A DNA stretch of 64,000 nucleotides from Nymphaea colorata. Lineage: Eukaryota > Streptophyta > Magnoliopsida > Nymphaeales > Nymphaeaceae. The first letter of the stretch is position 1. Each line of letters opens with the position of its first letter. The DNA is taken from contig NC_045149.1 of NCBI RefSeq assembly GCF_008831285.2, positions 10,816,417 through 10,880,416 on the forward strand. Direction: 5' to 3'. Positions 34,262-46,929 of the stretch are shown in pieces. The notes beneath the pieces were generated by a model that searched no databases, was not told where the DNA came from, and was given only the letters and a program-made list of their open reading frames with translations. The position numbers were made by a program, and so were the translations under genes.

Positions 34262-36577
34262 CCTTCTTTAGTTAGACCAACATGAAAATATTCATTGGTG
34301 AAGATGTTATTGAAATCTTCAAAGTTAATAGAATGACTGCAATAAGGTGTTAATACAACTATTTTGTTTCAAAAATTCATGTAAATGTGTGGCAGACCAC
34401 ATAGGTTTCATTTTATATTTTGTGATTTTATTAGTTTCATATTTTTGATATTTTGAAGCTTACGGTAGCATTTAAATGAGACGCCTACAAAAAATTTTTG
34501 TGAAAACTGGTTTTGTAAAAAATACGCTTTTTAATCAATATTAAAAAACCGGCTTGTGTGTTTTTTAATAGGATGAAAACGCTTTTTTTGACAAATAGCT
34601 TAGGGGAAGTCGGGTTATTCACACCCTTTTGATTTGATTTTAACCAAAGAAAGAATTTTAGATTTTCTTTGAACAGAGGAAAAGGGGAATGGATCTGCAG
34701 AAGTAGAATTGCAGCTAGTTAGAGCAACAACATGGCCCATTGATAAACTCAAGATTAGATTCCGGTTGACAGATTCATTAGCTATATGAGACAAGAAGTA
34801 AACCATTTTTTATGTGTGGAAGAAGTTTGGCAGCAATTTCCACAACAAATCGTATTTGAATACTATCCACAGTTAATTACGGCCAGTAGAATTTCAGGGG
34901 AATGTTCATAATAAATTAGCACAAAGCATAAGACACGGTCTAGTTTAAAAAAAATGGTCAATTAGTTAAATTTGAGTTCAAAATATTTATATTCTCCTTT
35001 TCAAGATGTTTTTACATAGTTTAGGTGCCTTCATCTTTATTAAAAATTTAACTCGTGAACCAGTTTAGGTTTTAATTGTTCACTAGCTTATGGGTTGCTT
35101 AGATGAGAGTAAGGCAAGCAGTCAGAAGAACAGAGACCAAAGGGGGATATATTGTTTTGTCAGAATAAAACGTGACCACATGGAGTTCTGAGCGACAATC
35201 TATGATATGTAGATGAAGTGTAGAAATTAAAATTTAAGCATTCACCCATCGAACAATAGAATTTATGTGTCAACATATTTCTTCAGGAACTTGGGGTAAT
35301 GGTATCCAAAACAAACACATACTATGGAACAATCACAAAGCATCATATTACCTACTTATATTAGGAAGAAGCAGGACCAGAATAACCATACTGACACCGA
35401 GATTAAAGGTAAAGGAGCACAATTGTGAACTCATTGCTCACAACCACGCAAATAGAGGAGGAGGAGCGTGATCTACTTGCAAGCTGGACTAACTACTTCT
35501 TAATAAAACAACTGTTTATCAAATAGTAGGCAGTAAGAAGAAGCACAGTGCTAAAGATGCAATTGAAAGCACGCGACACTGCGCTTTTGGGTACACAATG
35601 ACGACGATAAAAAAGCTCTTATGCCTAAAATTGAAGGTGGTGGATCAACAGCGGCACTGGATTGAGGATGATGGCACCGGTGAGGGGTGACAGGGACGGC
35701 GAAGGGATAAAGTCAAAGATGAGAGACTGCTCTCCTGAGTGAAAGAAAACAAGGAAGAGAAGAGGGCGAGGTTGGAGAAATACCTATTTTGTCGATGGTC
35801 TGTGGCTGTGCATACAATACGGACAGTGGAGGCGCCGCTGAGTAATGGCATCAACAGCGGAACACCAAGGAGAGAGATCGAGAAAGGGCTGCCGCGGAGG
35901 TCCGTCGCGGCGTGAAAACACCGTGAAGGGAAGAAGTGAATAAAAAATGTGCCACGAAATGGAAGGCATTGACCGAAAGTTGGTCGCAGATATTATGGGG
36001 CAAACGACAAGTGTGATGGAAAAGAACAAAGAAAACCTTAAGGCATCATAATTTTTTTTGCTTTTTTTGTTTCTTTTTTCCAGCCAAATTAGTGTGATCT
36101 GCGTTGAAACCTCCAACCTATGCCCAAATCAAAAAGATTAGTCCAAAAAAATTGGCTGCCTTCGATTCGGCCCCTGCAGCCAATTGCGGGTTGCAGGCTC
36201 AGCCTGTGGCCAACCGCCTGGGCTCGCACGATTGTTCACAACTCCATTTCGGGGTTTGTAAGCGAAAAGTGGCTTGTTGATTGAATCTCATTGAAAAGTT
36301 TCCTCAACATTTTTATCCTAAACTTAACTTCCTTCCACGGGGCTTCTGCTGCATTTTGCTTATTGAGGCATGATATGATCATGCAGCAGCTGCGACACTA
36401 CCCAAACTTTTTTCGACGGAAAAAATGTGGGTAGGGTTTTGATCCTTTTTGGATCTGGAACCCAGCAGGGCCTACCATACCCGATGGACGTGGTTCATCT
36501 TGAAACACCATCCGGAGGGCGAGCGAGGGAGTGTGCGTGCGTGTTGATGAAGAGAAGAGAAGAATGACATTCAAACC
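34262..36577. other. Intergenic stretch, no recognised gene
   Basis: 34262-35240 is AT-rich and featureless. From about 35640 to 35960 GC rises, and the minus strand looks like a 5' exon region (Ser/Pro/Leu-rich frames of 69 and 110 codons, pyrimidine-rich leader). No domain is visible. At 36130-36240 there is a GC-rich segment with repeated GCAGCC/GGCTGC words. A short hairpin lies at 36399-36435. Confidence 0.4.
36399..36435. repeat. Short inverted repeat / hairpin
   Basis: CTACCCA...CTTTTTT pairs with AAAAAAT...TGGGTAG around a CGACGG loop. It could fold in RNA from either strand. It could also be the end of an old small inverted-repeat transposon; its other partner was not found. Confidence 0.5.
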
Positions 36578-36879
36578 TGTTGAAAAGGGAGAGAAGAGAA
36601 GAATCAAGAATTGAAATACCAATTTTACATGGTTCGGTTCATAGACCTACATCCACGAATATCACCAGAGCAGCAGCCCCTTTGATTTTCTCTTTTTTTA
36701 TACATGAGGAAAGCAACAACATATGTGAACGTTGGTGAACTTTACGTATAGGAATCAAGATTATTGAGCAAACTAACAAGAAAGTTAGTAATCCTTCCAA
36801 CGTTCACAAAGATTTCAATGAGACAAGTTTGAGAGGAGCCGTTGAGTATGCTGCGCTGGCTGTAACGGTGTCTTCAACA
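36578..36879 (-). repeat. 3' LTR of the 36.6-42.3 kb copia element
   Basis: 302 bp. It shares GGTTCGGTTCATAGACCTAC, ACATATGTGAACGTTGGTG and the terminal TTCAACA with the LTR at 41952-42289, which has an extra 36-bp or so near 42070. Confidence 0.92.
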
Positions 36880-36889
36880 CTTCCCTTCA

Positions 36890-39800
36890 AGTGGGGCGTA
36901 GAGATCTAAACAGCCCCACTTGCTTTTAATATCTTCAAATTGCTTCGTAGGATGTCCTTTAGTAAACCCATCGGCTAGTTGCTTTGTGCTCCTAGTATAT
37001 GGAGCTTCAATCTCTCCTTTTTAGACCTTTTCACGTACATAAAGGCAATCAATTTCTATGTGTTTGGTACGTTTGTGAAAGACTGAATTTGCAGCTACAT
37101 GAATTGCAGCTTGATTGTCACAATGCATGGGAATAGGAGACTTGATAACAAATCCAAGTTCCTGGATGAGTGATTTTATCCAAATGAGCTCACTTGAGGT
37201 AGTCGCCATTGCCCTATATTTAACCTCAGCACTGGGTCTGGAAATAGTGTGTTGTTTTTTGCTTTTTCAAGGAACCAGATTTTCACCAACATACACACAA
37301 TAACTTGTCATTGATCTTCTATCTGAAGCACCGACCCAGTCTGCATCCAAGTAACCTCGTATGTTAACATTTCCATTCACTTTGTACCACAAACCTTGAC
37401 CTGTAGTCTCCTTTAAGTATCTGAGAATTCTTTCTACAGCTTTGACATGAAATGCTTTAGGTGAATGCATATGTTGACTTACCAGGCTGACGACATAATT
37501 GATGTCAGGTCGTGTCACAGTGAGATAGATTAATTTCTCCACAAGTCTTTGATAGCTTGTCACATTTTCAATAGGGTCATCCTTGGTATTGTCAAGTTTC
37601 AGGTAGACTTCTATGGGCGTGTCTACTGGCCTGATACTTGTTTTCTTTGTTTCTTTAAGTAAATCAAGTATGTAATTGCGTTGGTTCAGAAAGATACCTT
37701 TCTTGGACCTAGCCACTTCGATCCCTAAAAAATACTTTAGTCTCCCCAAATCCTTGATTTCAAACGTATTGTGAAGATACCACTTGGTGTGAGCTATCTC
37801 TTGTCCATTGTTATTATTATGTCATCCACATAAATCAATACAACAACAATTTTATCGTCAGATCTCTTGATGAAAGCTGAATTATCTAAGTAGCATTTGG
37901 TGAATTTTTTGTTTTCCAATGCATCGCTCAATTTTTTATACCAAGCTGTAGGAGACTACTTCAATCCATAAATCAACTTCTTGAGCCTGCAAACAAGATT
38001 TGAAGTGCATTCCATAAGATGGCCTGGTGGTAGGAACATATATACTTCTTCTTGAAGGTCACCATGTAAAAAAGCATTTTTCACATCTAATTGAAATAGA
38101 GATCATTCAAGATTACAAGCAAAGGATAGGAGAATTCCAATGGTGGTCATTTTTACTATAGGAGCAAAAGTTTCTTCATAGTCTAACCCTTGTGTTTGAG
38201 TATACCCTTTAGCAACAAGACATGCCTTGTGGTGTTCAACAAAGTCATCACTCTTGTACTTGGTTTTGAAGATCCATTTGCACCCAACGTTTTTTCACTG
38301 GAAGAGTTACTAGTTCCCATGTATGACTTTTGTGGAGAGCATCTAGCTTTCCATGCATGGCTTCAACCCAAATTTTTTGGTCTTTGGCTTTTTGGTATGT
38401 AGTAGGATCTTTTTGCTTTTCAATGCGACTAAGGAAGGCCACACGGTGTTTGGGTTGGTTGCGATAACTCAAGTATTTTTCTAAGGGATGAGAGACTGTG
38501 ATGTTTGTGAAAAAATCTTTCAAATGTCTAGGTGGCTGAATGTTTCGAGAAGATCTCCTTAGAATGGGTTCAAACGGCTGAGATTCTAAGGTCTCCAAGT
38601 AAGGTTCAATAAAATCTATAGCTCCAATTTCACTATTTTGATCTGCTTGAGGTTCAAAAGGGGCTTCGGTATTGTTAGGATCAGTTTCAAGGTTTTCAAT
38701 GGTTTCTTCTTTCTTAGAGCCACTATGGTGATGGGTTATGGTGATATCAAAATCATTGTATGATAGACTGTTTGGCGTGACCATGATGTTGTGCTTGGAA
38801 CTATCCTCCCCTTGTCTTGCATTGTGAGAGAAATAAGACATTTTTTCATCAAAAACTACATCGCGAGAGATATGAATATGCTTGGTGGTGACATCATAAC
38901 ATCTGAACCCCTTTTTTGTAGATGAGTAGCCCAAGAAAATACATTTTTTCGCTTTGTGGCTGAGTTTGTCTACAGCTTTACTCTTAACATAGACAGTGCA
39001 TCCAAAAATTCTCATGTGGTTCATTTTAAATTTTCTTTTCATGAGAACTTCCAAAGGAGTTTTTCCAGCAAGAATTCTTGTAGGTGTGCGATTGATAGTA
39101 TAACAAGTCGTCAAAACTGCATCACTCCAAAAATGCTTAGGAATATTCATATCAAACAATAAAGACCTAGTCATTTCTAGAAGGTGATGATTTTTCCGTT
39201 CGCCACCCTATTTTGTTGGGGTGTATCTACACAGGTGAATTAATGATCCATCCCACTTTCTTTCTTAAATTTTTCAAAGAATTGGTTTTTATATTCCGTG
39301 CCATTGTTGGATTGAAGACATTTTACACGAGTTACAAATTGAGTTTCAACCATTTTGTAAAATTCTAGAAATTTTGCAAAAACTTCATCCTTGCTTTTCA
39401 GTAGATAAATTCAAGTGGTTTTTGAAAAATCAACAATAAAAATGAGATAATAATGAAAATTTGAGTATGAGTTCACGGGAGTGGGCCCCCACACATCGGT
39501 ATGAATAATATCAAAAGGAGACATACCATTGTTTAAGGATTCATGAAACAGAAGTCTAGACATTTTTGCATACTTGCATGTTTCACAAACATGAGAGTCA
39601 TAATTCAAATTTGGTAACAAAATATTCAAGGCACAACGTGATGGGTGACCAAGTCTTCGATGCCAAAGTTCCCCCCTCTCGGTTGATTTGGAAAATCAAG
39701 GCTTGTTGATTAATTTTCAGCACATATAGCCCGTTTTCGTGAGTTCCCTCACCAATCTTCCTCTTCGATATAGGGTCCTGTAAAACAACGTTAGTAGAGG

Positions 39801-40500
39801 AGAAAATAACTTGGCAATTTAAATTTCTAATAATTTTTAAAACGAACGGCAAGTTGGTTGAAAGATCTGGCATATAGAGCACTTTAGATTTTAAGGCCAT
39901 TTCTAAGAATGTCTAATTCTCCTTCTCCTTGAACATGCATAGAGGAGCCATTAGCAATAACAACAGAATTTTTTCTTGTTATAGAAGAATAATACTAAGA
40001 TTTTGACAGTTCATAGACATATGATCACTAGCTCTAGAATCGACAATCCAATAATCAGATTTGAGAGAAAGAAGAGCGTTACCGGTAACACTAGCTGAAG
40101 CTACCATACTATTTTTCTATTTTTTACCTTGGTTATCCTTGACATTTTTCAACAGTTCATTGATTTTTTCTAGCAGCTGAGGGAGATCTGAAGTATCAAG
40201 AGATTTGGCTGCAACATTGGCTATGGTAGTAGTGCTTCCTTTCTCTCTTTTTTCTGCCCTCATGATGGTGGGTTTTCTAGTTATGGAAGAATAATACTAA
40301 GATTTTGATAGTTCATAGACATATGATCACTAGCTCCACAATCGACAATCCAATAATCATATTTGAAGGAAAGAAGAGCGTTACTGGTAACACTAGCTGA
40401 AGCTACCATACTATTTTGTTGTTCTTTACCCTGGTGATCCTTGACATTTTTCAGCAGTTCGTTGATTTTTTCTAGTATCAAGAGATTTGGCTGCAACGTT
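36890..40500 (-). pseudogene. Copia pol of the 36.6-42.3 kb element, broken
   Basis: Reading down the minus strand: protease YWIVDCGASDHMS (two versions, because of the duplication, near 40350 and 40050), then the GAG-pre-integrase region (CETCKYAKMSRLLF near 39590). Integrase continues to DIIHTDVWGPTPV near 39510 and the C-terminal part in the 308-codon ORF at 39174-38248. Reverse transcriptase follows, with IYVDDI near 37825. RNase H (SELIWIKSLIQELGF, TKHIEIDCLYVRE) ends about 36900. The long ORF also contains the linker and first reverse transcriptase block. Confidence 0.88.
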
Positions 40501-40560
40501 GACTATGGTAGTGGTGCTTCCTTTCTCTCTTTTTTCTCCCCTTGTGGTGGTGGGTTTTCC
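39983..40560 (-). repeat. Tandem duplication, offset about 302 bp, across the copia protease
   Basis: The segment beginning AGAAGAATAATACTAAGATT at 39983 recurs from about 40285 with few changes. Both copies carry the DCGASDHMS-type protease site and a leucine-rich helix region. The second copy lacks 22 bp near 40476. The element therefore reads two partial proteases in series. Confidence 0.85.
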
Positions 40561-41940
40561 ATGGAGGAACAAGCACCTTTCCTTGGTATGACCCTACTTT
40601 TTGTAATGTGAACAGAATCGATTTGGACGGTTCTTCCACTTCTGTTCACTACTTTTATCAGCTCCATAAAAGGAGACCTGTTTTATATTGCTAGAGTTCT
40701 CTTTAAGAGAATCAGAATTTTGAAGCATTACTTTTTTTTCTAGAATCATCTCTCATAAGAATTGAGGAAACAGTGCTAAGAGAATAAAATTCCAGGGGAC
40801 ATTAAAATTTGGCTTCGGATGAGTTCATACTCTGGGCCGAGAGTCGCAAGAAGTTCAAAAACTTTCTGATGTTCACGCATTTTTTCTCTGGATCTAAGAG
40901 TAGCAGACATATCCATAAGATAGTCAAGTTCGTCCCACATACCTTGGATGTCGCCTAGCAGGTCCCTGAAATTTTTGTTTTGCTTCTTAAGATCCCAAAT
41001 TCATTGACAGAGTTGATACATAGGAGCAATGTCGTTTTTTTCACTATAGAGTTCTTTCGCCTTTCTCTAAATTTGATGATCGTTTCTGCGAAATAGAATC
41101 CGCGAGTGACCTTAGGCTCCATGGAGTTAATAAACCAAGACATTATGAGATGATTGGTGGATCGCCATTCTCTATAGGTCGGATCTGTTTCAGCATGTGT
41201 TGGAAGATCTTTGGTGACAAAATCCAACTTGTTTCTACCACTCAATAGAGCATCGCCGATTTGGACTAAGCTAAATAGTTGCTGCCATTTAGAAGTACAA
41301 AAGTAATTAGTTTGCAGGGCTTGGTTGCTCCTACACAATAATTTTTTCTACCACCCTGCTGGTGGTTCTGACGCTTGAATCTTCTGTCATGGTGACAGGC
41401 AGACGATCCTTCTAGCAGCTATCATTGTCGATTTGTTGGACGCCGATTGAATCTTTAAACGTGAGACAAGCTGTTTTCTCTCGCTGGTAATGTTCACACG
41501 AACAGGTCTGATATGTCCTTCTTTCAAAAATCGCCAAAAATCACCCCTTGCTCCGATTAGCCTGAAATTTGGGCTGAAGATGGCTGATAGGATGCAGATG
41601 AAACGCCCAAGAGATCAGACCGAGATCAGTCTCCAGGATGTGACTCGTTGAGAGTTTCTGCCTCTGAGTCGCACAAGCATGTTCAGGAATAGAACAGGGC
41701 CAGATGACTTGCAGATTTTTTTAAAAATCACAGACAGCTCTGATTTGCCTGAAAATTTGATAGTAGGTTGTCAACAAGTTGAGGAGTGGATGCTCCAAAT
41801 TTCACGTCCAATGGAGCTACACAGGAAAACAGCGTTGAGATCCAAAATCCCTGTTGCGTGTTGGTAGTTCCTGAAACAGAGCGGCGGAGTTCAGCTTCTG
41901 CGCCACCGCGATGGTCGGAATTTCTCAGAGGTCAGATTAG
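40560..41940 (-). pseudogene. Copia gag of the 36.6-42.3 kb element, broken
   Basis: The largest piece is the 127-codon frame at 41338-40955, with TNYFCTSKWQQLF and LPTHAETDPTYREW, typical of plant copia gag. A degenerate zinc knuckle (C..Y..GHTKERC, one ligand Cys lost and a stop inside) lies near 40620-40580. Confidence 0.75.
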
Positions 41941-41951
41941 CTTTGATACCA

Positions 41952-42289
41952 TGTTGAAAAGGGAGAGAAGGGAAGAATCAAGAATTGAAATGCCAATTTT
42001 ACGTGGTTCGGTTCATAGACCTACATCCACGAATATCACCAGAGCAGCAACCCCTTTGATTTTCTCTTTTTTTCTCATTTTTGTTCTTTGTTTTACAAGG
42101 ATATATATAATGCATGAGGAAAGCAGCAACATATGTGAACGTTGGTGAACTTTACATATAGGAATCAAGATTATTGAGCAAACTAACGAGAATGGTAGTA
42201 ATACTTCCAACGTTCACAAAGATTTCAATGAGGCAAGTTTGAGAGGAGCCGTTGAGTATGTTGTGTTGGTTGTAACGATGCTTTCAACA
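41952..42289 (-). repeat. 5' LTR of the 36.6-42.3 kb copia element, with adjacent primer site
   Basis: 338 bp. Directly inside it, at about 41940-41952, the minus strand reads TGGTATCAAAGCT, a tRNA-iMet primer site that differs by one base from that of the elements at 9-16 and 20-25 kb. Confidence 0.9.
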
Positions 42290-42951
42290 AAACTCTTTAA
42301 ATGTAACAAATTAATCTGATTTATTTGTGATATATGTAAGAAGCTGAGCCCCAAGCAATTCTAGATCTCTCTCTCTCTCCCAACCTCTGGATGGAATAGG
42401 GTATGTTCTTTTTATATACATGTATATGATATTTATATGACTCCAAGGTGCATGTAGCCATATTGCCGTGACCGAGCGGCCTTGATTTGCCACCAGCTTT
42501 TTCTTTATATATATATATATATATATATATGTTGCTGGCTGGTCTAAATCTCTTAGTGCAGCTATACATTTTTTTTGTCTTTTCAATGTATGTCTGACTT
42601 TTTATATGCATATTGGTCTGAAAGCAAACTCTGAATCGAGGGGCCTAAGAGGTTAGGGGAGGCACTATCGCATCTTTTTTATGTGATAAACTCCATACTC
42701 TTTTCTATGTGATAAACTCCCTACTCAATCGGCAAGAATATGATGACGCTTTCCATTTAACATGCCTTTATAAAGTTATATATGTCCCTTATATATAAGC
42801 TATCAGATTTCAATTATTTTGCATACACACAGACACACACCATTACAAGGCTCTAGGGCCTGCTGAGCGTTCTGTCCAGGTGTTCTACTGAAGTTGAGGG
42901 GCACCTGTTTTATTTATCGCGGTTTGGGCTGTGAATATCTGGGTGCAGGTT
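42290..42951. other. Intergenic, microsatellite and a small tandem repeat
   Basis: It holds an (AT)n tract at 42506-42530 and an imperfect tandem duplication of about 26 bp near 42674-42727 (TATGTGATAAACTCC twice). No gene is recognised. Confidence 0.6.
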
Positions 42952-43243
42952 GTGAGGAAATTTGGCTCTGGAAGAACCTTCGGCATGCTTTGTGGAATGG
43001 CACAGTCGGTTCAATGAGATGAAGAACAAGTGGTTTCTTCGACATTTGGAAGGCTACTATCACATAATTCATTAGGTCAGACAAAACTAACAAACAATTC
43101 CAGACATAATTTAGGTGTGCAGGAGGAGAATCTCGTTGCCCAAGTGAAAAGAAACTGTTTCCTTTTCCCCAGCCTTCGAGGTCCAAGGCTACATCAATAT
43201 TTCAAGGATGTGTCTGTGTTGCACATCAACTAGTACTACATCA
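42952..43243 (+). pseudogene. Unidentified gene, left fragment, cut by a copia insertion
   Basis: After an acceptor-like GGGTGCAG at 42951, one + strand frame reads RKFGSGRTFGMLCGMAQS, a stop, then VSSTFGRLLSHNSLGQTKL and on to a tract ending QYFKDVSVLHIN with a TAG at 43231. The final 150 bp are duplicated, with about 8% difference by eye, right after the copia element (48126 onward), where the frame has no stop. I do not recognise the protein. The copy ends exactly at the LTR start (43244). Confidence 0.5.
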
Positions 43244-43658
43244 TGTAAAAATGTAGAAAGTGAGAGAAAGAGAGAGAGAGATAAGGCACACACAAAACAG
43301 TTACGTGGTTTTGGTCAAACTCGACCTACGTCCACGAAGTATTCCTCTCCTTCACAACTTTGGAATTGTTCTTTCTTTACATTCATGTTGAAATTTGAGA
43401 AGAGCAAAGAAAGCTAAATAGGAATTTTCGGGCAGGTTTATCAAGATCCAATATTTTTGGATCTTGATTATTACAAATTTGAATCTCTTTCCCTTTGGAA
43501 CCGATTTTGGTATCTTTGTGTGTTGGAGCATTTGTTGCTTTCTTCTTTTGTGTGTCAATCACATTTCTTCCATATTCGACTTGATCCAAGTAATTTAATT
43601 TATTTTTCAAGATTGGCAAGAATATTGGATGAACAAGATCAGCAACCTTATCTCTTGC
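43244..43658 (-). repeat. 3' LTR of the 43-48 kb copia element
   Basis: About 415 bp. It shares GTAAAAATGTAGA, ACACAAAACAGTTAC, CCACGAAGTATTCCTCTCC and GGATCTTGATTAT with 47717-48125. The inner boundary (TCTCTTGCC) is altered relative to the other LTR (TCTCTAACA), so its position is approximate. Confidence 0.88.
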
Positions 43659-43749
43659 CCCTTTGATCCAATCTCCATTTCAAAGACATTTAGCATTTTC
43701 TTGAGAAAATGAAACCTTGGTCTTGGTAATGGGTTTGTAAAAAAGATCA

Positions 43750-46420
43750 GCTAATTGCTTTTCTTCCTGAACATATTTAATCTCAATTTTATTGTCTGCC
43801 AACTTCTCTCTCACAAAATGATAGTCAATTTCTATGTGTTTGGTTCATGCATGGAACGCTGGATTTGCTGCCAAATATGTTGCTTCAATATTTTCGCACC
43901 ACAAAATTGGTTTTTCCTCAGACTGAAAGAGCTCATGCAATGGCCTTGGACTCTTCCTTTATGCTAGATTTTGCCACTCTGTTGTTTGGTAGATCTTCAA
44001 AATATGACATTGTGTGCAATTTTTGTGACATAGCCACTAGTGGATCCTAAGCCGTCAGGGCACCCAGCCCAATCTGCGTCAGAGTAAGCAAATAAAATGA
44101 ATGAATTAGTTTTTGATATTTCAAATCCTTGTTGCATGGTACCTTTAAGATATCGTAAAATTCTTTGGACATGAGTCCAATGAGTTGAAGTAGGTTGGTG
44201 CATCAACTGGCAAGCTTTATTCACTGCAAAAGTAATATTTGGGCATGTTAAAGTGTCATACTGGTCTGTCTGTACTGAGTTTCATTTTCTATTTTTTCAA
44301 CATTTGGAGTAGTAGGCATGACACAAGAATTTGCATTTTTCATGTTTGCTCGCCTTAAAATATCTCTGATATATTTTCCTTGCGAGAAAAAAATTATGTG
44401 ATTTTGATGTGACACTTCAATGCCTAAGAGAAAATGTAATTTCCAACATCTTTTATAGAAAAGGCTTGTCCAAAACCATGTATAATCCTTTGAATTTCCT
44501 GAGGATTATTTTCTGTAATAATTATATCATCTACATATATATGTAGAAAGATGATTTCATGTTGAGTTTTTCTAATAAAAACTGAAGTGTCAACCAATGA
44601 CTCTCTAAACCCATTTTCAAGAAGATATCATTTAAATCTTTCAAAGCAAGCCCCGGATGCTTGCTTTAAGCCATAAAGTGCCTTTTTAAGGTGATATATT
44701 TGGTGGGCCTTAGTTGTATTCTCAAATGCTGATGGTTGAGTCATAAAATCTTCTTCCTTTATAATGCGATGAAGAAAGACATTGTTAACATCCAATTGAT
44801 GGATAGACCAACCTTTGGACATGACAATAGAAAGAACAACCCATATAGTGGTAGGTTTCATCATTTACTATATGTGTTAGAATAATCAATTCTTTCATTC
44901 TCGCTATAACCTTTGGCCACAAGTCTGGACTTGTAGCGAGCAATTATCCCATATGAACATCTCTTGATTTTAAAAACCCACTTACATTTGACTAGATTAA
45001 CTCCCTCAAGTGGTGAGACAAGGTTCCAAGTTTGATTTTTGTAAAGGGCATCCATTTCACTTTGCATGGCTTCAATCCATTGTAGATCTTTTAAAGCCTC
45101 CTCAAGACTTTTTGGTTCTCTTTCTTTTAGAGATGTTGCAGCCATGTAAACCTTGGGTCGCCTAATTCCATCTTGGGACCCTATGATCATGGGGCGAGCC
45201 CTACTTGAGACGTCAATGGCAAGATTTGGAGGAGATGGGACAATAGCATTTTCTTGAATCCCCTTATTATAAGTAAGACCTTAACCAATTGAATTGATCG
45301 AATGATTGTTTTGAGTCTGGTCTTCTTCCATGAATTTGGACCGGGTAAAAATATATATTTGGATCCATTTGGACCATATCCAGCTTTCTTGGTGCTGTCT
45401 TCTATTTGAGTCTCAACTAGTGGCAAGTCCAGATTATTAGAAATCCATTTTCCAATGTCCCTTTCAGTGGTTGGAGAACCACATCAATGAAATAAAACAT
45501 TTGTCTGGTTGAAAACAACATGTCTGCTAATAAAGACCATGTTTGTAATATGCTCCAAACATATGTATCTTTTATGACATGTGTCATGGCCAAGAAAAAC
45601 ACATGCTTTGGATTTTGGAGAGAGTTTAGACTTTCTATATGGCACAAGAAAGGGATAGCATGTACATCCAAAAACTTGAAAATAATCATGTTGAGGAGCA
45701 GTTTTGAAAACTATTTCAAATGGAGATTTATTTTTGAGTTTTAGACTAAGCAATCGGTTGGTGTTGTGAACTACTGTTCTAAGAGAATCAACCCAAAAAT
45801 GCTGAGGGGAGAGACACATGAACCATCATACTTAAGTTGGTCTCAACAACATGGTAGTGTTTTCTCTCCACAATGCCATTTTGTTGAGGTGCATGGGGGG
45901 GCAAGAAAGTCATCTCTTTATTTCATTTGAGCTGAGAAAGTTTGAGAAGTCATTGCTTAGAAGCTCGCCACCAGAATCACCATGGACAATTTTCATCTCA
46001 TTCCCAATTGTTTTTCAACAAGCATCATAAAATTTTGAAAACATGGCAGTGTGTTTGATTTCTAACAAGGAGAAAAATCTAACTAAAGCATGAAAAGTCA
46101 TTCAAAATCAATAGATAATATTTGTAGCCTTCTCTAGACCACGTTGGGGTAGGCCCCCAAAGGTCGGCTTGAAGTAAATGAAGTGGATGAATGCTAGTAC
46201 TTAAACTAAAATCAAATGGCAATCGGTGCATCTTAGCCAAAACACAACTAGAACAGAAATCAAGTTCACTATCACCCACAGGCACATAATTATTTTTCTT
46301 TAATAAATTTAATGTCAGCAAATAAGAATGACCCAGTCGTTGGTGCCAAAGATTGACTGAAAGACATCTAGAATCTACGCAATAAGAGCACGCTTAGATC
46401 CTTTGCTGGATTCATCCGAC
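43750..46420 (-). pseudogene. Copia pol of the 43-48 kb element, broken
   Basis: Minus-strand blocks in order: pre-integrase zinc region (CSSCVLAKMHRLPF, about 46260-46215), integrase (LQADLWGPTP near 46160, then the C-terminal part at 45819-45484 with VFGCTCYPF), and linker. Reverse transcriptase (SEMDALYKNQTWNLV near 45040; QLDVNNVFLH near 44800; YVDDI near 44530) is followed by RNase H pieces to about 43800 (the YSDADWAGCPD block near 44090). Stops and frameshifts interrupt it repeatedly. Confidence 0.88.
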
Positions 46421-46929
46421 TATATGTATAGATCATCCTTAGTTTTTCCCTTGTAAAGTGCTGGCCCTGTCTGCAAATCTCTAACAACAAACCATTAACA
46501 TCAAATTCCATCAAGCAATTGTTGTCTTTGGTAAACGAGGGATAGACATAAGATTTTGGCTGACAGTTGACACAAGCAATGCATTTTTTCATTGAAAGAA
46601 ACAAGAGATTGAGTTGAAAAATATATTACCGATATGAGAAATTGGAGCCTTAGCACCATTGCCTACAAGAACTCCTTCTCCACCTTGGTAATCGACCTTG
46701 TTTTTTCATGGAATCATCACTATGAGTCACATGGTGAGTCGCACCACTATCAGTGTACTAAGCATAGTCGTGACCTCCATTATAGTCATGGCCATAAAGG
46801 CCTTAGGTATGTCATAGCATGTTCGTGCAATATGATTTCTGCGCCCACAAAACCAACATACTACCTACAGAGTTTTAGAATTCTTTTGCCTTTGAGAGCT
46901 TCGTCGAGTAGGGTAGAAATTCCTTTCAC

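Larger units (their letters stand above)
36578..42289 (-). mobile_element. Complete Ty1/copia retrotransposon (5712 bp), inactive
   Basis: LTRs at 36578-36879 and 41952-42289 end in TGTTGAA...TTTCAACA or close variants. The inner edge of the 5' LTR (minus strand) carries a primer site TGGTATCAAAGC, and a purine-rich CCACTTGAAGGGAAG precedes the 3' LTR. The bases outside are AAACC and AAACT, an imperfect 5-bp target duplication. Gag and pol read on the minus strand with many stops, including within gag, the zinc knuckle and reverse transcriptase. A tandem duplication of about 300 bp lies at the gag-protease junction. Confidence 0.9.
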
